A DNA stretch of 14,341 nt from JAULUH01 sp032111745 (GTDB lineage: Bacteria; Chloroflexota; Anaerolineae; JAAEKA01). Below, piece after piece: positions 1 to 5,898 of this stretch (position 1 is the first letter of the stretch; the number at the start of each line of letters is the position of its first letter). The notes beneath the pieces were generated by a model. It saw only the letters and a list, made by a program, of their open reading frames with translations. It was not told where the DNA came from and did no database searches. The stretch covers positions 1 to 14,341 of the forward strand of contig JAULUH010000016.1 of assembly GCA_032111745.1 (NCBI GenBank). The letters are read 5' to 3'. Made by a program: the position numbers and the translations under genes.

Positions 1-179
1 ACGGCGTGTACAACCTGAGCAACCACCGGGTTGGCCTGCCTGGGGAACGGGAGATGTGGCAGCCAGGCCTGGTCGCTCCTGCCCTGGATGAGACTGGCTT
101 TGCGGCCCTGGGCCAACGGCTGGCCGACAGCCCCCTTGTGCGGGAACTCCTGACCAGGGAGCCTGACACCGGCCCCTGA
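1..179 (+). CDS. 3' end of a gene of unknown function (partial)
   Basis: An open frame enters from the left edge (codons begin at base 3) and ends at TGA 177-179, giving about 58 residues. The visible peptide begins G-V-Y-N-L-S-N-H-R and ends in a Leu/Arg-rich helix-like stretch and a Pro/Gly tail. I do not recognise the family from this fragment. It has no membrane segment or clear motif. It is followed by about 200 bases without a convincing gene, so it is probably the end of its transcription unit. It could be a chance open frame, but the codon composition looks like that of the neighbouring genes. Confidence 0.55.
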   Translation, partial: GVYNLSNHRVGLPGEREMWQPGLVAPALDETGFAALGQRLADSPLVRELLTREPDTGP

Positions 180-281
180 TACCAACGGAGGAGAGACCGG
201 TGGAGGACGCGATGGCGGCCCGGTCACGGACTGGCCACTGCCAAGAGCCAAGCAGCCGCGGTGGGGGCACGGTGAACGCGC

Positions 282-311
282 TTGACAGGAGCCTATCCGG
301 CGGTGCATAAT
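282..311 (+). promoter_or_regulatory. sigma70-type promoter for the first DUF1269 gene
   Basis: A perfect -35 TTGACA (282-287) is followed after an 18-base spacer by CATAAT (306-311), one mismatch from TATAAT. The start codon at 386 lies about 75 bases downstream, leaving a short untranslated leader. It is the only strong promoter match in the gap between the left-edge gene and 386. Confidence 0.7.
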
Positions 312-385
312 GAAATCTGTCTGGACCATTCCGCGCAGGTGCCATACGACCTGCGTAGACCATCAGCAGTACCGGAGAGTCAACC

Positions 386-901
386 ATGGAAGAGAGCCAA
401 TCCAGAACAGTCGTGGCCCGCTTTGGTGACCCCAAGCAGGCCGAGGATGCCTTGCGCGTGATGAACAAGGCCCTGCGCGATGAGTCTAAGACGATTTCCC
501 AGGGTGCCGTCGTCTCACTGCGCCGCAGTGGCAGCCTACGCGTGCGGGACTTCAGGGATATGGGGCTGGGCGACCTGGCCGTAAGTGCAGCAGACCTCAC
601 GATCGATGTAGGTGTACAGGGTGCGAAGATGGTACTCACAGCCTTGTTGGTGGGTGCCGGCCTGTTCGTGGATGGCCTGCGGCTGGTCAAGAATAGCGCA
701 GGCCGCGCTGTCGGGCTGGCCGGCGTCACGCTCTCCCTGCCCAGCAGGCGTGCCCTGGATGACTTTGCTGCCGGCGATGAACTTCAGTCTCTGAGCGTCA
801 GCCTGGAGCCTGGCGATACGGCTGTGGTTGTGGTGGCAGATAGTGAGACTGCGGCTGAGCTGGCGACGAAGCTGGTACACAGCGGCGGGACTCTGGTCTG
901 A
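386..901 (+). CDS. DUF1269-family (putative membrane-associated) protein
   Basis: The 171-residue product starts with a beta-alpha segment typical of DUF1269 (V-V-A-R-F-G-D-P-K-Q-A-E-D-A-L, residues 9-23). It has a central hydrophobic segment around residues 82-97 and closes with the family-like ending L-E-P-G-D-T-A-V-V-V-V-A-D followed by a short helix. DUF1269 proteins have no established biochemical role; a membrane or stress-related role is often supposed. The start is ATG 386 with GGAG at 374-377 and 8 bases spacing. Its central segment is less glycine-rich than that of its neighbour at 1178, so the two are distant paralogs, not a recent duplicate. Family call is by pattern recognition and is moderately sure. 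Confidence 0.75.
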   Translation: MEESQSRTVVARFGDPKQAEDALRVMNKALRDESKTISQGAVVSLRRSGSLRVRDFRDMGLGDLAVSAADLTIDVGVQGAKMVLTALLVGAGLFVDGLRLVKNSAGRAVGLAGVTLSLPSRRALDDFAAGDELQSLSVSLEPGDTAVVVVADSETAAELATKLVHSGGTLV

Positions 902-912
902 GGCAAAGCCTC
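900..912 (+). terminator. small hairpin at the gene end, weak terminator candidate
   Basis: GAGGC-AAA-GCCTC forms a 5-bp stem with a 3-base loop. It overlaps the stop codon of the upstream DUF1269 gene (TGA 899-901) and is followed by TATTG. The stem is short and the U-tract poor, so termination is only a possibility. Confidence 0.25.
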
Positions 913-1036
913 TATTGTCGCGGGTCCTGCCTGGATTGGTGGCTGTTGGTGGGGCGAGCCCGATCGTGAGCCTGGCCTGCTAGGTCGTGGTTAGCCCATC
1001 CCCTGGTGTGCCCAACCGCCCAGGCGAATGTGAAGC

Positions 1037-1064
1037 TTGTAGTAGTGGGAAGTCCGGGTATAAT
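1037..1064 (+). promoter_or_regulatory. promoter candidate for the second DUF1269 gene
   Basis: A perfect TATAAT lies at 1059-1064. The best -35 is TTGTAG (1037-1042), a weak match 16 bases upstream. The gene starts at 1178. The 276 bases between the two DUF1269 genes contain no credible gene, so a separate promoter fits. Confidence 0.5.
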
Positions 1065-1177
1065 GGAGCCATCGTGGCAGTGCAGCGGCGGCAGATAGTA
1101 TATGGCGCGGTCGCTGTCCTGTATGGGTGTGACCAGGAAAGGCTCCTGGATCTAGGCCTGTTCAAAGGAGATACAAC

Positions 1178-1729
1178 ATGGCTAACAAAGAGGCTGAAGG
1201 CTCTCATGTCTATCACATGGTAGCCTTCTCGTTCGTGGGTGAAAAGACCGCGGCCGAGATCATGCGCCAGATCGAGGCGGCGCAGAAGTTCTCGGGCTAC
1301 GACATCGTGGCCCAGGCCGTGGTCGAGGTAGACAGCAAGGGCAAGGCACATGTGCACCAGCCCGGCCGCGGGGGGGTTGGCGCCGGTGTGGGCGCGGTGG
1401 CTGGTGGCCTGCTGGCCTTGATCGGCGGCCCGGCCGGCCTGCTGATTGCGGCCCTGGCCGGCGGGACCATTGGTGGTGTGGCCGGTCACTTCATCGGCCG
1501 GCAGTTCGACCAGGACGCTCTGAAGCAACTCGGCGACAAGATGGTGCCCGGTTCATCGGCGATCGTGGTCATCGTGGAGGACGTCTATAGCCAGGGCCTG
1601 ATCAACGCGGCCTCGGAGTACAAGGGCGACGTGATTACCCTCACGATTGGCGACGAGGCCTCGGGCGAGATCGCCAGCTTTGTGGCGGCCAGCGAGGGCG
1701 CTGAGGGCGGTGAGGCAGCCCAGAAGTAG
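1178..1729 (+). CDS. DUF1269-family protein with glycine-zipper membrane segment
   Basis: 183 residues. The N-terminal part (residues 8-60) is the beta-alpha-beta region of DUF1269. Residues 64-107 form a Gly/Ala-rich hydrophobic stretch with repeated G-x-x-x-G spacing, which suggests helix packing in or on a membrane. This is followed by the characteristic F-D-Q-D-A-L-K-Q-L-G-D-K-M-V-P-G-S-S-A segment (about residues 110-128). The start is ATG 1178 behind an excellent AAAGGAG (1164-1170) at 7 bases. The acidic, alanine-rich tail (residues 168-183) is probably disordered. It lies 276 bases after another member of the same family and is followed by an unrelated gene. Molecular function is unknown; family call is confident. 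Confidence 0.85.
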   Translation: MANKEAEGSHVYHMVAFSFVGEKTAAEIMRQIEAAQKFSGYDIVAQAVVEVDSKGKAHVHQPGRGGVGAGVGAVAGGLLALIGGPAGLLIAALAGGTIGGVAGHFIGRQFDQDALKQLGDKMVPGSSAIVVIVEDVYSQGLINAASEYKGDVITLTIGDEASGEIASFVAASEGAEGGEAAQK

Positions 1730-1855
1730 GCCTGTCCGCAGGCTCACGGACGCATGGATGGCGGCGACAACGGTCCGCTCGAAATGTGACTAATGTCCTA
1801 GGCGACGGCGCGATTTGCTGCTAAGCTAGGCTCCGACAAGCTTTTCTTGCTCACT

Positions 1856-1895
1856 CATTACTACTGGCCTCTGCAAACAGGGGCCAGTAGTAATG
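1856..1895 (+). promoter_or_regulatory. long near-perfect hairpin in the ygbA upstream region
   Basis: The arms 1857-1869 (ATTACTACTGGCC) and 1882-1894 are exactly complementary. An outer C-G pair (1856/1895) and four inner pairs including one U-G wobble extend the stem to about 18 bp around a CAAA tetraloop (1874-1877). It ends about 20 bases before the ygbA Shine-Dalgarno (GGAG 1917-1920). Neither strand shows a proper U-tract after the stem, so a plain intrinsic terminator is unlikely. It may be a 5'-UTR regulatory structure or a short palindromic repeat element. Confidence 0.65.
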
Positions 1896-1926
1896 TCATC
1901 TGAACAATCGTCCGGCGGAGAGTCCG

Positions 1927-2289
1927 ATGCAGGGCAAGACCACGCTTCATCCCCGCATGGCCCGCGAGTTTCGCACCATCGAGGCCATGATCCGCATCTA
2001 CTGCCAGCGCCAGCATGCTGGTCAGCGCGAGCTATGCTCTGAGTGCCAGGAACTGCTGGACTACGCCTACCTACGCCTGGAGAAGTGTCCCTTCCAAGAA
2101 GAGAAGTCCACCTGTGCCAACTGTGCGGTGCACTGCTATAAGCCGGACATGCGTGAGCGCATCCGTCAGGTCATGCGCTACTCGGGACCGCACATGATGT
2201 ATCGACATCCTTACCTGGCCTTCATGCACCTGGTGGTGGATAGCCGTCGTGAGGCACCGGAATTGTCCAAGCGGCGCGCCAGCGGTTGA
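1927..2289 (+). CDS. ygbA: YgbA-family protein (nitrous oxide-stimulated promoter family)
   Basis: The 120-residue product matches the YgbA_NO family throughout: an N-terminal T-I-E-A-M-I-R-I-Y-C stretch, then C-x-x-C (C37, C40), a tyrosine/leucine helix, and the C54 / C63-x-x-C66 / C70-Y-K-P cluster, then M-R-E-R-I-R-x-V-M-R-Y-S-G-P. Seven cysteines (C26, C37, C40, C54, C63, C66, C70) suggest a metal or iron-sulfur site, which is inference. In enterobacteria ygbA belongs to the nitric-oxide-responsive (NsrR) regulon and helps under nitrosative stress; the biochemical role is unknown. The start is ATG 1927 with GGAG at 1917-1920. An M11 start is possible but the Shine-Dalgarno favours 1927. 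Upstream lie the 1856-1895 hairpin and a weak dyad AAGCT-N11-AGCTT (1823-1843) that could be an operator. It converges on the minus-strand gene ending at 2303, 13 bases away. Confidence 0.88.
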   Translation: MQGKTTLHPRMAREFRTIEAMIRIYCQRQHAGQRELCSECQELLDYAYLRLEKCPFQEEKSTCANCAVHCYKPDMRERIRQVMRYSGPHMMYRHPYLAFMHLVVDSRREAPELSKRRASG

Positions 2290-2302
2290 TTCCTCAGTTC
2301 GG

Positions 2303-3106
2303 TCAGAGATGGGGGAAACCAGCTTTCTCCGCAGCGGCCTCCATAGCTCGGATGTCATCATATGCCGCGTCATCGATGCCCACGAAGCGCTCCACAAAGC
2401 CACGGGCCAGGTGATCGCGCGCGCTTGTGTCCGTATGTAGGGATAGTAGCACGTCCCGGATGCCCGTCTTGAGTTTGGCCGGCAGCGCAACGGACACCAC
2501 CACAGGCTGAATGGTGGATGGGCCCAGGCTGTCGATCACGCGCAGCTGCGCCGCCAGCTCGGGATGATCACGCAGCTCGACCGCCAGCACCTGGGAGTCG
2601 ATGGCTGAGGCGTCGATCTGCCGGTCTGCCACCAGCCGGATGGATCGCTGGTGGTAGCCCGTCTCGACGACCCGGCCGAAGAAGCCTTGCGTTTCCCCCA
2701 TCTGCATCAACGTGAAGCGGCTGATATTGTATCCAGAGTGGGAGTCCGGGTCGTTATAGGCCCAAGAGGCGCCGCGCAGGTCGACGAAGTGGTGATGGGG
2801 ACTGTCGCGATGCACGATAACATCGGAGAAGTAGACGGGCTGGCCGCGGTAGCGCGCGCCCTGGAGCACGGGCGCAGCCACCGGTTCCACCGGTGATGGT
2901 TGTTGGCGTGCCAACTGCACGTAAGGCAGACCTCAGAGAAAGCCTGCGTCCACCTCGTGCGCAGCGAACTGGGCGAAGGACGATCCGACCATGAGCTCGG
3001 TGGGGTGACCCAGCTGGCGGCCGAGCTCGGCCACCACGAACTGGTACATTGGCCACATGTTGGGCGCCAGGAAGCTGGCAAAACGGATGGGCCGCGGGTA
3101 CCTCAT
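2303..3106 (-). CDS. PhnD-like substrate-binding protein with in-frame TGA; candidate selenoprotein or nonsense pseudogene
   Basis: Read on the minus strand from ATG (3104-3106), the frame gives 57 residues, an in-frame TGA at 2933-2935, then 209 more residues to the final TGA at 2303-2305, 267 positions in all. Both halves fit one PhnD/phosphonate-type periplasmic-binding-like fold. The N-terminal part has I-R-F-A-S-F-L-A-P-N-M-W-P and V-D-A-G-F-L; the part after the TGA starts G-L-P-Y-V-Q-L-A-R and contains P-V-Y-F-S-D-V-I-V, W-A-Y-N-D-P-D-S-H-S-G-Y-N, the G-F-F-G-R-V-V-E-T-G segment and A-S-A-I-D-S. The TGA sits at the position where I recall relatives having Cys in F-x-C-G-x-P-Y. A SECIS-like stem-loop follows directly. 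There is no signal peptide and no adjacent ABC transporter gene, so a cytoplasmic sensor or scavenging role is possible; the ligand is unknown. No Shine-Dalgarno precedes the ATG. If the TGA is a true stop, only a 57-residue fragment is made. Confidence 0.75.
2894..2935 (-). promoter_or_regulatory. SECIS-like stem-loop starting at the in-frame TGA
   Basis: In the minus-strand mRNA, CGUGC-AGUUG-GCACG (2921 down to 2907) is a perfect 5-bp stem with a 5-base loop whose second base is G. Sixteen bases separate the UGA from the loop, within the 16-37 base window described for bacterial SECIS elements. The layout recalls E. coli fdhF, where a stem ending GUUGC carries a loop beginning AGGU. UGA-GGU at the base could pair with ACC-A-UCA (2900-2894) with one bulged A. 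A competing hairpin GUUGG-CACG-CCAAC uses overlapping bases, so folding is not settled. Confidence 0.45.
2933..2935 (-). other. in-frame TGA, candidate selenocysteine codon (residue 58)
   Basis: The complement of TCA at 2933-2935 reads TGA in the frame of the PhnD-like gene, between codons for D-A-G-F-L and G-L-P-Y-V. Frame is unchanged across it. Family members as I remember them have Cys here. Single-base change from TGC/TGT is the competing explanation. Confidence 0.5.
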
Positions 3107-3112
3107 CGCGCC

Positions 3113-3140
3113 ATTGTATCCATATCGTGCGGCCCGCCAA
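3113..3140 (-). promoter_or_regulatory. promoter candidate for the PhnD-like gene, possibly leaderless
   Basis: On the minus strand TACAAT (3118-3113) lies only 6 bases before the ATG at 3106, with TTGGCG (3140-3135) 16 bases further upstream as a modest -35. Transcription would begin at or next to the ATG, which agrees with the lack of a Shine-Dalgarno. Confidence 0.4.
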
Positions 3141-3176
3141 GCGACCTGAAGCCCGGACACCGGCCGGAAGGCCTGG

Positions 3177-3205
3177 TTGACACCCCTTGCCGGTGCATTT
3201 ACAAT
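3177..3205 (+). promoter_or_regulatory. sigma70-type promoter for panB-panE
   Basis: TTGACA (3177-3182), a 17-base spacer and TACAAT (3200-3205) form a near-consensus promoter. The predicted start near 3212 leaves a leader of about 54 bases before the panB ATG at 3266. It is divergent from the PhnD-like promoter about 40 bases away. Confidence 0.75.
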
Positions 3206-3265
3206 ACTCGAGAGTTGTAGTTCCCAGCCCATGGTCGGACCGGTCACGAGAAAGGTTGGTTTCCC

Positions 3266-4117
3266 ATGGCGTCGAAGATCACCATCCATACCTTGCAGGA
3301 TAAGAAGCAGCGCGGCGAGCCGATCACCATGGTCACCGCATACGATTATCCCAGCGCCCTCCTGGTGGAGCGAGCCGGGCTGGATGTAATTCTGGTGGGC
3401 GATTCGCTGTCCATGGTGGTACTGGGCAACGAGACCACCCTGCCAGTGACTGTCGACATCATGATTCATCATTGCCAGGCCGTGGCACGTGGGGCCCGCA
3501 CGCCTTTTCTCATCGGCGACATGCCCTTTGGCTCCTATGAGGTGTCGCCTCAGGAGGCCGTGCGCAATGCTGTGCGCTTCCTGAAGGAAGGCGGCATGGA
3601 GGCTGTCAAGTTGGAGGGCGGCCGCGAGATGGCTGTGACCGTGCGTGCTATCGTCGCGGCCGGCATTCCTGTGCAGGGGCACATCGGCCTCACGCCCCAA
3701 TCGATCTCTGCCCTCGGCGGCTACCGCGTGCAGGGCAAGACTGCTACATCCGCGGCCAGGCTCCTGGACGACGCCCTGGCGCTGCAGGATGCTGGTTGTT
3801 TTTCCATTGTGTTGGAGGCCGTACCTGCGCCCGTGGCCCAAGCCATCAGCCAACGCCTGCGCATCCCCACCATCGGCATCGGCGCCGGTGCCGGGTGCGA
3901 TGGGCAGGTGTTGGTGTATCATGACCTGGTGGGGCTCTTCGATCGTTTCACGCCCAAGTTTGTGCGCCAATATGCCACCATAGCCGCGGGCATTCAGCAG
4001 GCCCTGGCCGACTACAAGCAGGACGTCCTGTCCCGGCGCTTCCCGGCCGAGGAGCACACTTACCCCATGGATGAGGACGAGCTGGCCGGTTTCCTGTCCA
4101 TGTTGCCCGACGCCTAG
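3266..4117 (+). CDS. panB: 3-methyl-2-oxobutanoate hydroxymethyltransferase (PanB)
   Basis: PanB transfers a hydroxymethyl group from 5,10-methylene-tetrahydrofolate to 2-oxoisovalerate, giving 2-dehydropantoate, the first committed step to pantothenate and CoA. The 283-residue length is normal. Visible family signatures are M-V-T-A-Y-D-Y-P-S-A (22-31), I-L-V-G-D-S-L-S-M-V-V-L-G (42-54), G-D-M-P-F-G-S-Y (84-91), V-K-L-E-G-G (114-119), G-H-I-G-L-T-P-Q (138-145) and I-G-I-G-A-G (203-208). By analogy with the E. coli enzyme the Mg ligands are D46, D85 and E117, and the catalytic acid E184; all are present. ATG 3266 has GAGAAAGG at 3248-3255, 10 bases upstream. panE follows after 42 bases in the same reading frame, so both are probably co-transcribed from the 3177 promoter. 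The enzyme is cytoplasmic. Confidence 0.97.
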   Translation: MASKITIHTLQDKKQRGEPITMVTAYDYPSALLVERAGLDVILVGDSLSMVVLGNETTLPVTVDIMIHHCQAVARGARTPFLIGDMPFGSYEVSPQEAVRNAVRFLKEGGMEAVKLEGGREMAVTVRAIVAAGIPVQGHIGLTPQSISALGGYRVQGKTATSAARLLDDALALQDAGCFSIVLEAVPAPVAQAISQRLRIPTIGIGAGAGCDGQVLVYHDLVGLFDRFTPKFVRQYATIAAGIQQALADYKQDVLSRRFPAEEHTYPMDEDELAGFLSMLPDA

Positions 4118-4135
4118 GGCGGTCATGGCGGGTTC

Positions 4136-4154
4136 GGGCGGGGAGACCCCGCCC
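4136..4154 (+). repeat. GC-rich palindrome between panB and panE
   Basis: GGGCGGGG-AGA-CCCCGCCC is a perfect 8-bp inverted repeat with a 3-base loop, followed by CTACA and directly by the panE ATG at 4160. Palindromes of this GGGGCGGG...CCCGCCCC-TAC type are scattered through intergenic DNA in several phyla, including Chloroflexota as I recall. No second copy is seen in this window. The only Shine-Dalgarno-like bases for panE (GGGGAG, 4140-4145) lie inside the stem and loop. Confidence 0.7.
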
Positions 4155-4159
4155 CTACA

Positions 4160-5215
4160 ATGTTCGAAGATCAACTGTCCTCTTCAGGCATTCGGCGGTC
4201 ACCGTTCCGCATAGCTATCATCGGCGCTGGGGCGCTGGGCTCTTTGCTGGCTGCCAAGTTAGCGCCCCTGGCCGACGTGTGGCTGGTCACCAGCTGGGCC
4301 GAGCACGCCGCGGCCATCCGCGACCAGGGTCTGTTGCTGGTCGACCTGGACGGCACCCAGCGCTCCGTGCCCGTGCAGGTAGCCGTTACGGTTGGCGATG
4401 TGCCTGATCCGGTCCCGCTGGCCCTCCTTGCGGTCAAGTCCCATAGCACGGCGGTGGCTGCGGTCAAAGCCCAGGTTCTGCTGGCACCTGATGGCCTGGC
4501 TCTCACGCTGCAAAACGGTGTGGGCAACTTCCAGGTTATTGCGCAGGCGGTCGGCGCCAGTCGTGCGGCGCAGGGGGTCACCTCCATGGGCGCCACCCTG
4601 CTGGGCCCCGGCGGCGTGCGCTATGCCGGCGCGGGGCCTATGTATCTGGCTGCGCAGCCGGAGACCGCCGGGCAAATTGCCCGGGTGGCCAGGCTGTTCA
4701 TGGCTGCGGGGTTCGAGACTCACGTGACAGACAACCTGGAGAGCCTGGTGTGGGGCAAACTCGTGGTCAGTGCCGGGATCAACGCCCTGACCGCCATCCT
4801 GCGGGTGCCCAACGGCGTCCTGGTGGAGAATCCGGCGGCCAGGGCCCTCATGGCGGCCGCCGCAACCGAGACTGCGGCGGTGGCCGCAGCTCAGGGCATC
4901 GAATTGCCCTACCCTGACCCCGTGGCGCGCGCCGAGGCCGTGGCTCAGGGCACGGCACAGAACCGGTCTTCTATGTTGCAGGATGTCTTGCGCGGTGCCC
5001 CCACCGAAGTGGACATGATAAACGGTGCTGTAGCGCGGATCGGGGAGCAGCTGGGCGTGGCCGTTCCTGTCAACCGCATGCTGTTGGAGCTGGTGCGTGC
5101 GGTCGAGACCACCTACGGATCGGGAACTAGCCTCATTGGGCAGATCAAGCCCTCGGAGACTCCCCCTTCCCCACCGTTCTCTGCGGCTCCCTCGGCTCCG
5201 TGCGTCCTTTCCTGA
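4160..5215 (+). CDS. panE: 2-dehydropantoate 2-reductase (PanE/ApbA family)
   Basis: This enzyme reduces 2-dehydropantoate, the PanB product, to pantoate with NADPH. The 351-residue protein has an N-terminal Rossmann fold with I-I-G-A-G-A-L-G-S-L-L-A (20-31), the L-L-A-V-K-S stretch (89-94), L-Q-N-G-V-G-N (117-123), and the C-terminal helical domain with W-G-K-L-V-V-S-A-G-I-N-A-L-T-A (198-212) and S-S-M-L-Q-D-V-L-R-G-A-P-T-E-V-D (270-285). K200 corresponds to the catalytic Lys176 of E. coli and E283 to Glu256. The residue matching E. coli Asn180 is Ser204, a possible deviation. The last ~25 residues are a Pro/Ser-rich extension. ATG 4160 is the first possible start after the panB stop. It lies right at the edge of a palindrome and has no free Shine-Dalgarno, so translation may be coupled to panB. 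Confidence 0.93.
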   Translation: MFEDQLSSSGIRRSPFRIAIIGAGALGSLLAAKLAPLADVWLVTSWAEHAAAIRDQGLLLVDLDGTQRSVPVQVAVTVGDVPDPVPLALLAVKSHSTAVAAVKAQVLLAPDGLALTLQNGVGNFQVIAQAVGASRAAQGVTSMGATLLGPGGVRYAGAGPMYLAAQPETAGQIARVARLFMAAGFETHVTDNLESLVWGKLVVSAGINALTAILRVPNGVLVENPAARALMAAAATETAAVAAAQGIELPYPDPVARAEAVAQGTAQNRSSMLQDVLRGAPTEVDMINGAVARIGEQLGVAVPVNRMLLELVRAVETTYGSGTSLIGQIKPSETPPSPPFSAAPSAPCVLS

Positions 5216-5239
5216 ATCGCGCAAATCGTCCAGCTCGTG

Positions 5240-5245
5240 TATAAT
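5240..5245 (+). promoter_or_regulatory. -10 candidate for the YIP1/peptidase unit
   Basis: A perfect TATAAT at 5240-5245 sits 25 bases after the panE stop and 40 bases before the next ATG. No good -35 is seen at 16-18 bases; TG lies directly before the hexamer, not one base away as in a standard extended -10. Confidence 0.4.
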
Positions 5246-5285
5246 GTCGTCTTGCTGATCCGACCTGTGAGAGGAGCCATCCGCC

Positions 5286-5873
5286 ATGCTCTGGAGTCGC
5301 ATCTTGGGCGCCTTTCTGTTCCGCGCCGAGGCCTACGAGGACGTGGAGAAGGATACGTCGTTTACGACTACGGCGTGGGTCCTTGTGTTGGCCGTCTATT
5401 TTCTGAGTTTCCTCGGTGCCGGCGCGCCGGCGGCGGCCACCAGTGGTATCCTGCGCTGGTTGCTGTCTGCGCTCCTGGGCGCAGTCATCGCCCTGCTAGC
5501 CTTTGCCGTGGCGGCCTACGTCATTACCCTGGTGGGCCAGGGCCTCTACAATGCCGAGGTAACCTTCTACGAGATGGTGCGCACCCTGGGCCTGGCCTCA
5601 GTCTGGAACATCGTGGGCATTATCGGTGTGATTACCCTGGTATCCCCGGGGCTCAGTTCTCTGGGATCGATCCTGTTCTTGATCGCCTCGATTCTGGCCC
5701 TGGCGGCGTGGATCTATGCCGCCAAGCGGGCGTTGGACTTGACCTGGGGCAAGACGCTGGTGACCGTTTTTCTGGGCTTCATGGTTTTCTTCGCCATCAG
5801 TGAGCTTCTGGTGCTGGCCGCCAGTGGCATCGGACTTGAGATTCCCAGCCTGAGCAGCGTGCTGCGGCTATAG
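5286..5873 (+). CDS. YIP1-family multi-pass membrane protein
   Basis: 195 residues with five predicted membrane spans: about 30-48, 58-86, 103-122, 125-146 and 153-178. The arrangement, with a short N-terminal amphipathic segment L-G-A-F-L-F-R-A-E-A-Y-E-D-V-E-K-D and the A-A-K-R-A-L-D-L-T-W-G-K-T-L loop before the last span, is that of bacterial YIP1-domain proteins. Eukaryotic YIP1 relatives act in vesicle traffic; the bacterial members have no known function. Start is ATG 5286 with GAGGAG at 5271-5276, 9 bases away. It ends 25 bases before the protease gene, so it may be co-expressed with the secreted proteins. A role in their export is a guess from position only. Confidence 0.75.
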   Translation: MLWSRILGAFLFRAEAYEDVEKDTSFTTTAWVLVLAVYFLSFLGAGAPAAATSGILRWLLSALLGAVIALLAFAVAAYVITLVGQGLYNAEVTFYEMVRTLGLASVWNIVGIIGVITLVSPGLSSLGSILFLIASILALAAWIYAAKRALDLTWGKTLVTVFLGFMVFFAISELLVLAASGIGLEIPSLSSVLRL

Positions 5874-5898
5874 GCTGGCACTGGTAAAGGAGCATCCA

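Noticed and set aside
212..310. 32-codon plus-strand ORF with GGAGGA upstream
   Set aside because: It overlaps the strong promoter at 282-311, has no family resemblance, and its composition is not convincing.
2900..2940. Frameshift as explanation of the split PhnD-like gene
   Set aside because: The two parts are exactly in the same frame (the distance between frame ends is divisible by 3) and no base need be added or lost; only the TGA separates them.
2303..3106. Alternative genetic code (TGA read as Trp or Gly) as explanation of the in-frame TGA
   Set aside because: Several genes here end in TGA at sensible points (left-edge gene, first DUF1269 gene, ygbA, protease, third secreted protein, acyltransferase, NusG-like), and other genes have no internal TGA.
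2933..4174. 413-codon minus-strand open frame covering the whole of panB
   Set aside because: Only its last 57 codons (2936-3106) are real, as the N-terminal part of the PhnD-like gene. The rest is the antisense shadow of panB, which has complete catalytic residues, a promoter and a Shine-Dalgarno.
4259..5302. 347-codon minus-strand frame opposite panE
   Set aside because: Antisense shadow with no recognisable motif; panE on the plus strand is well supported.
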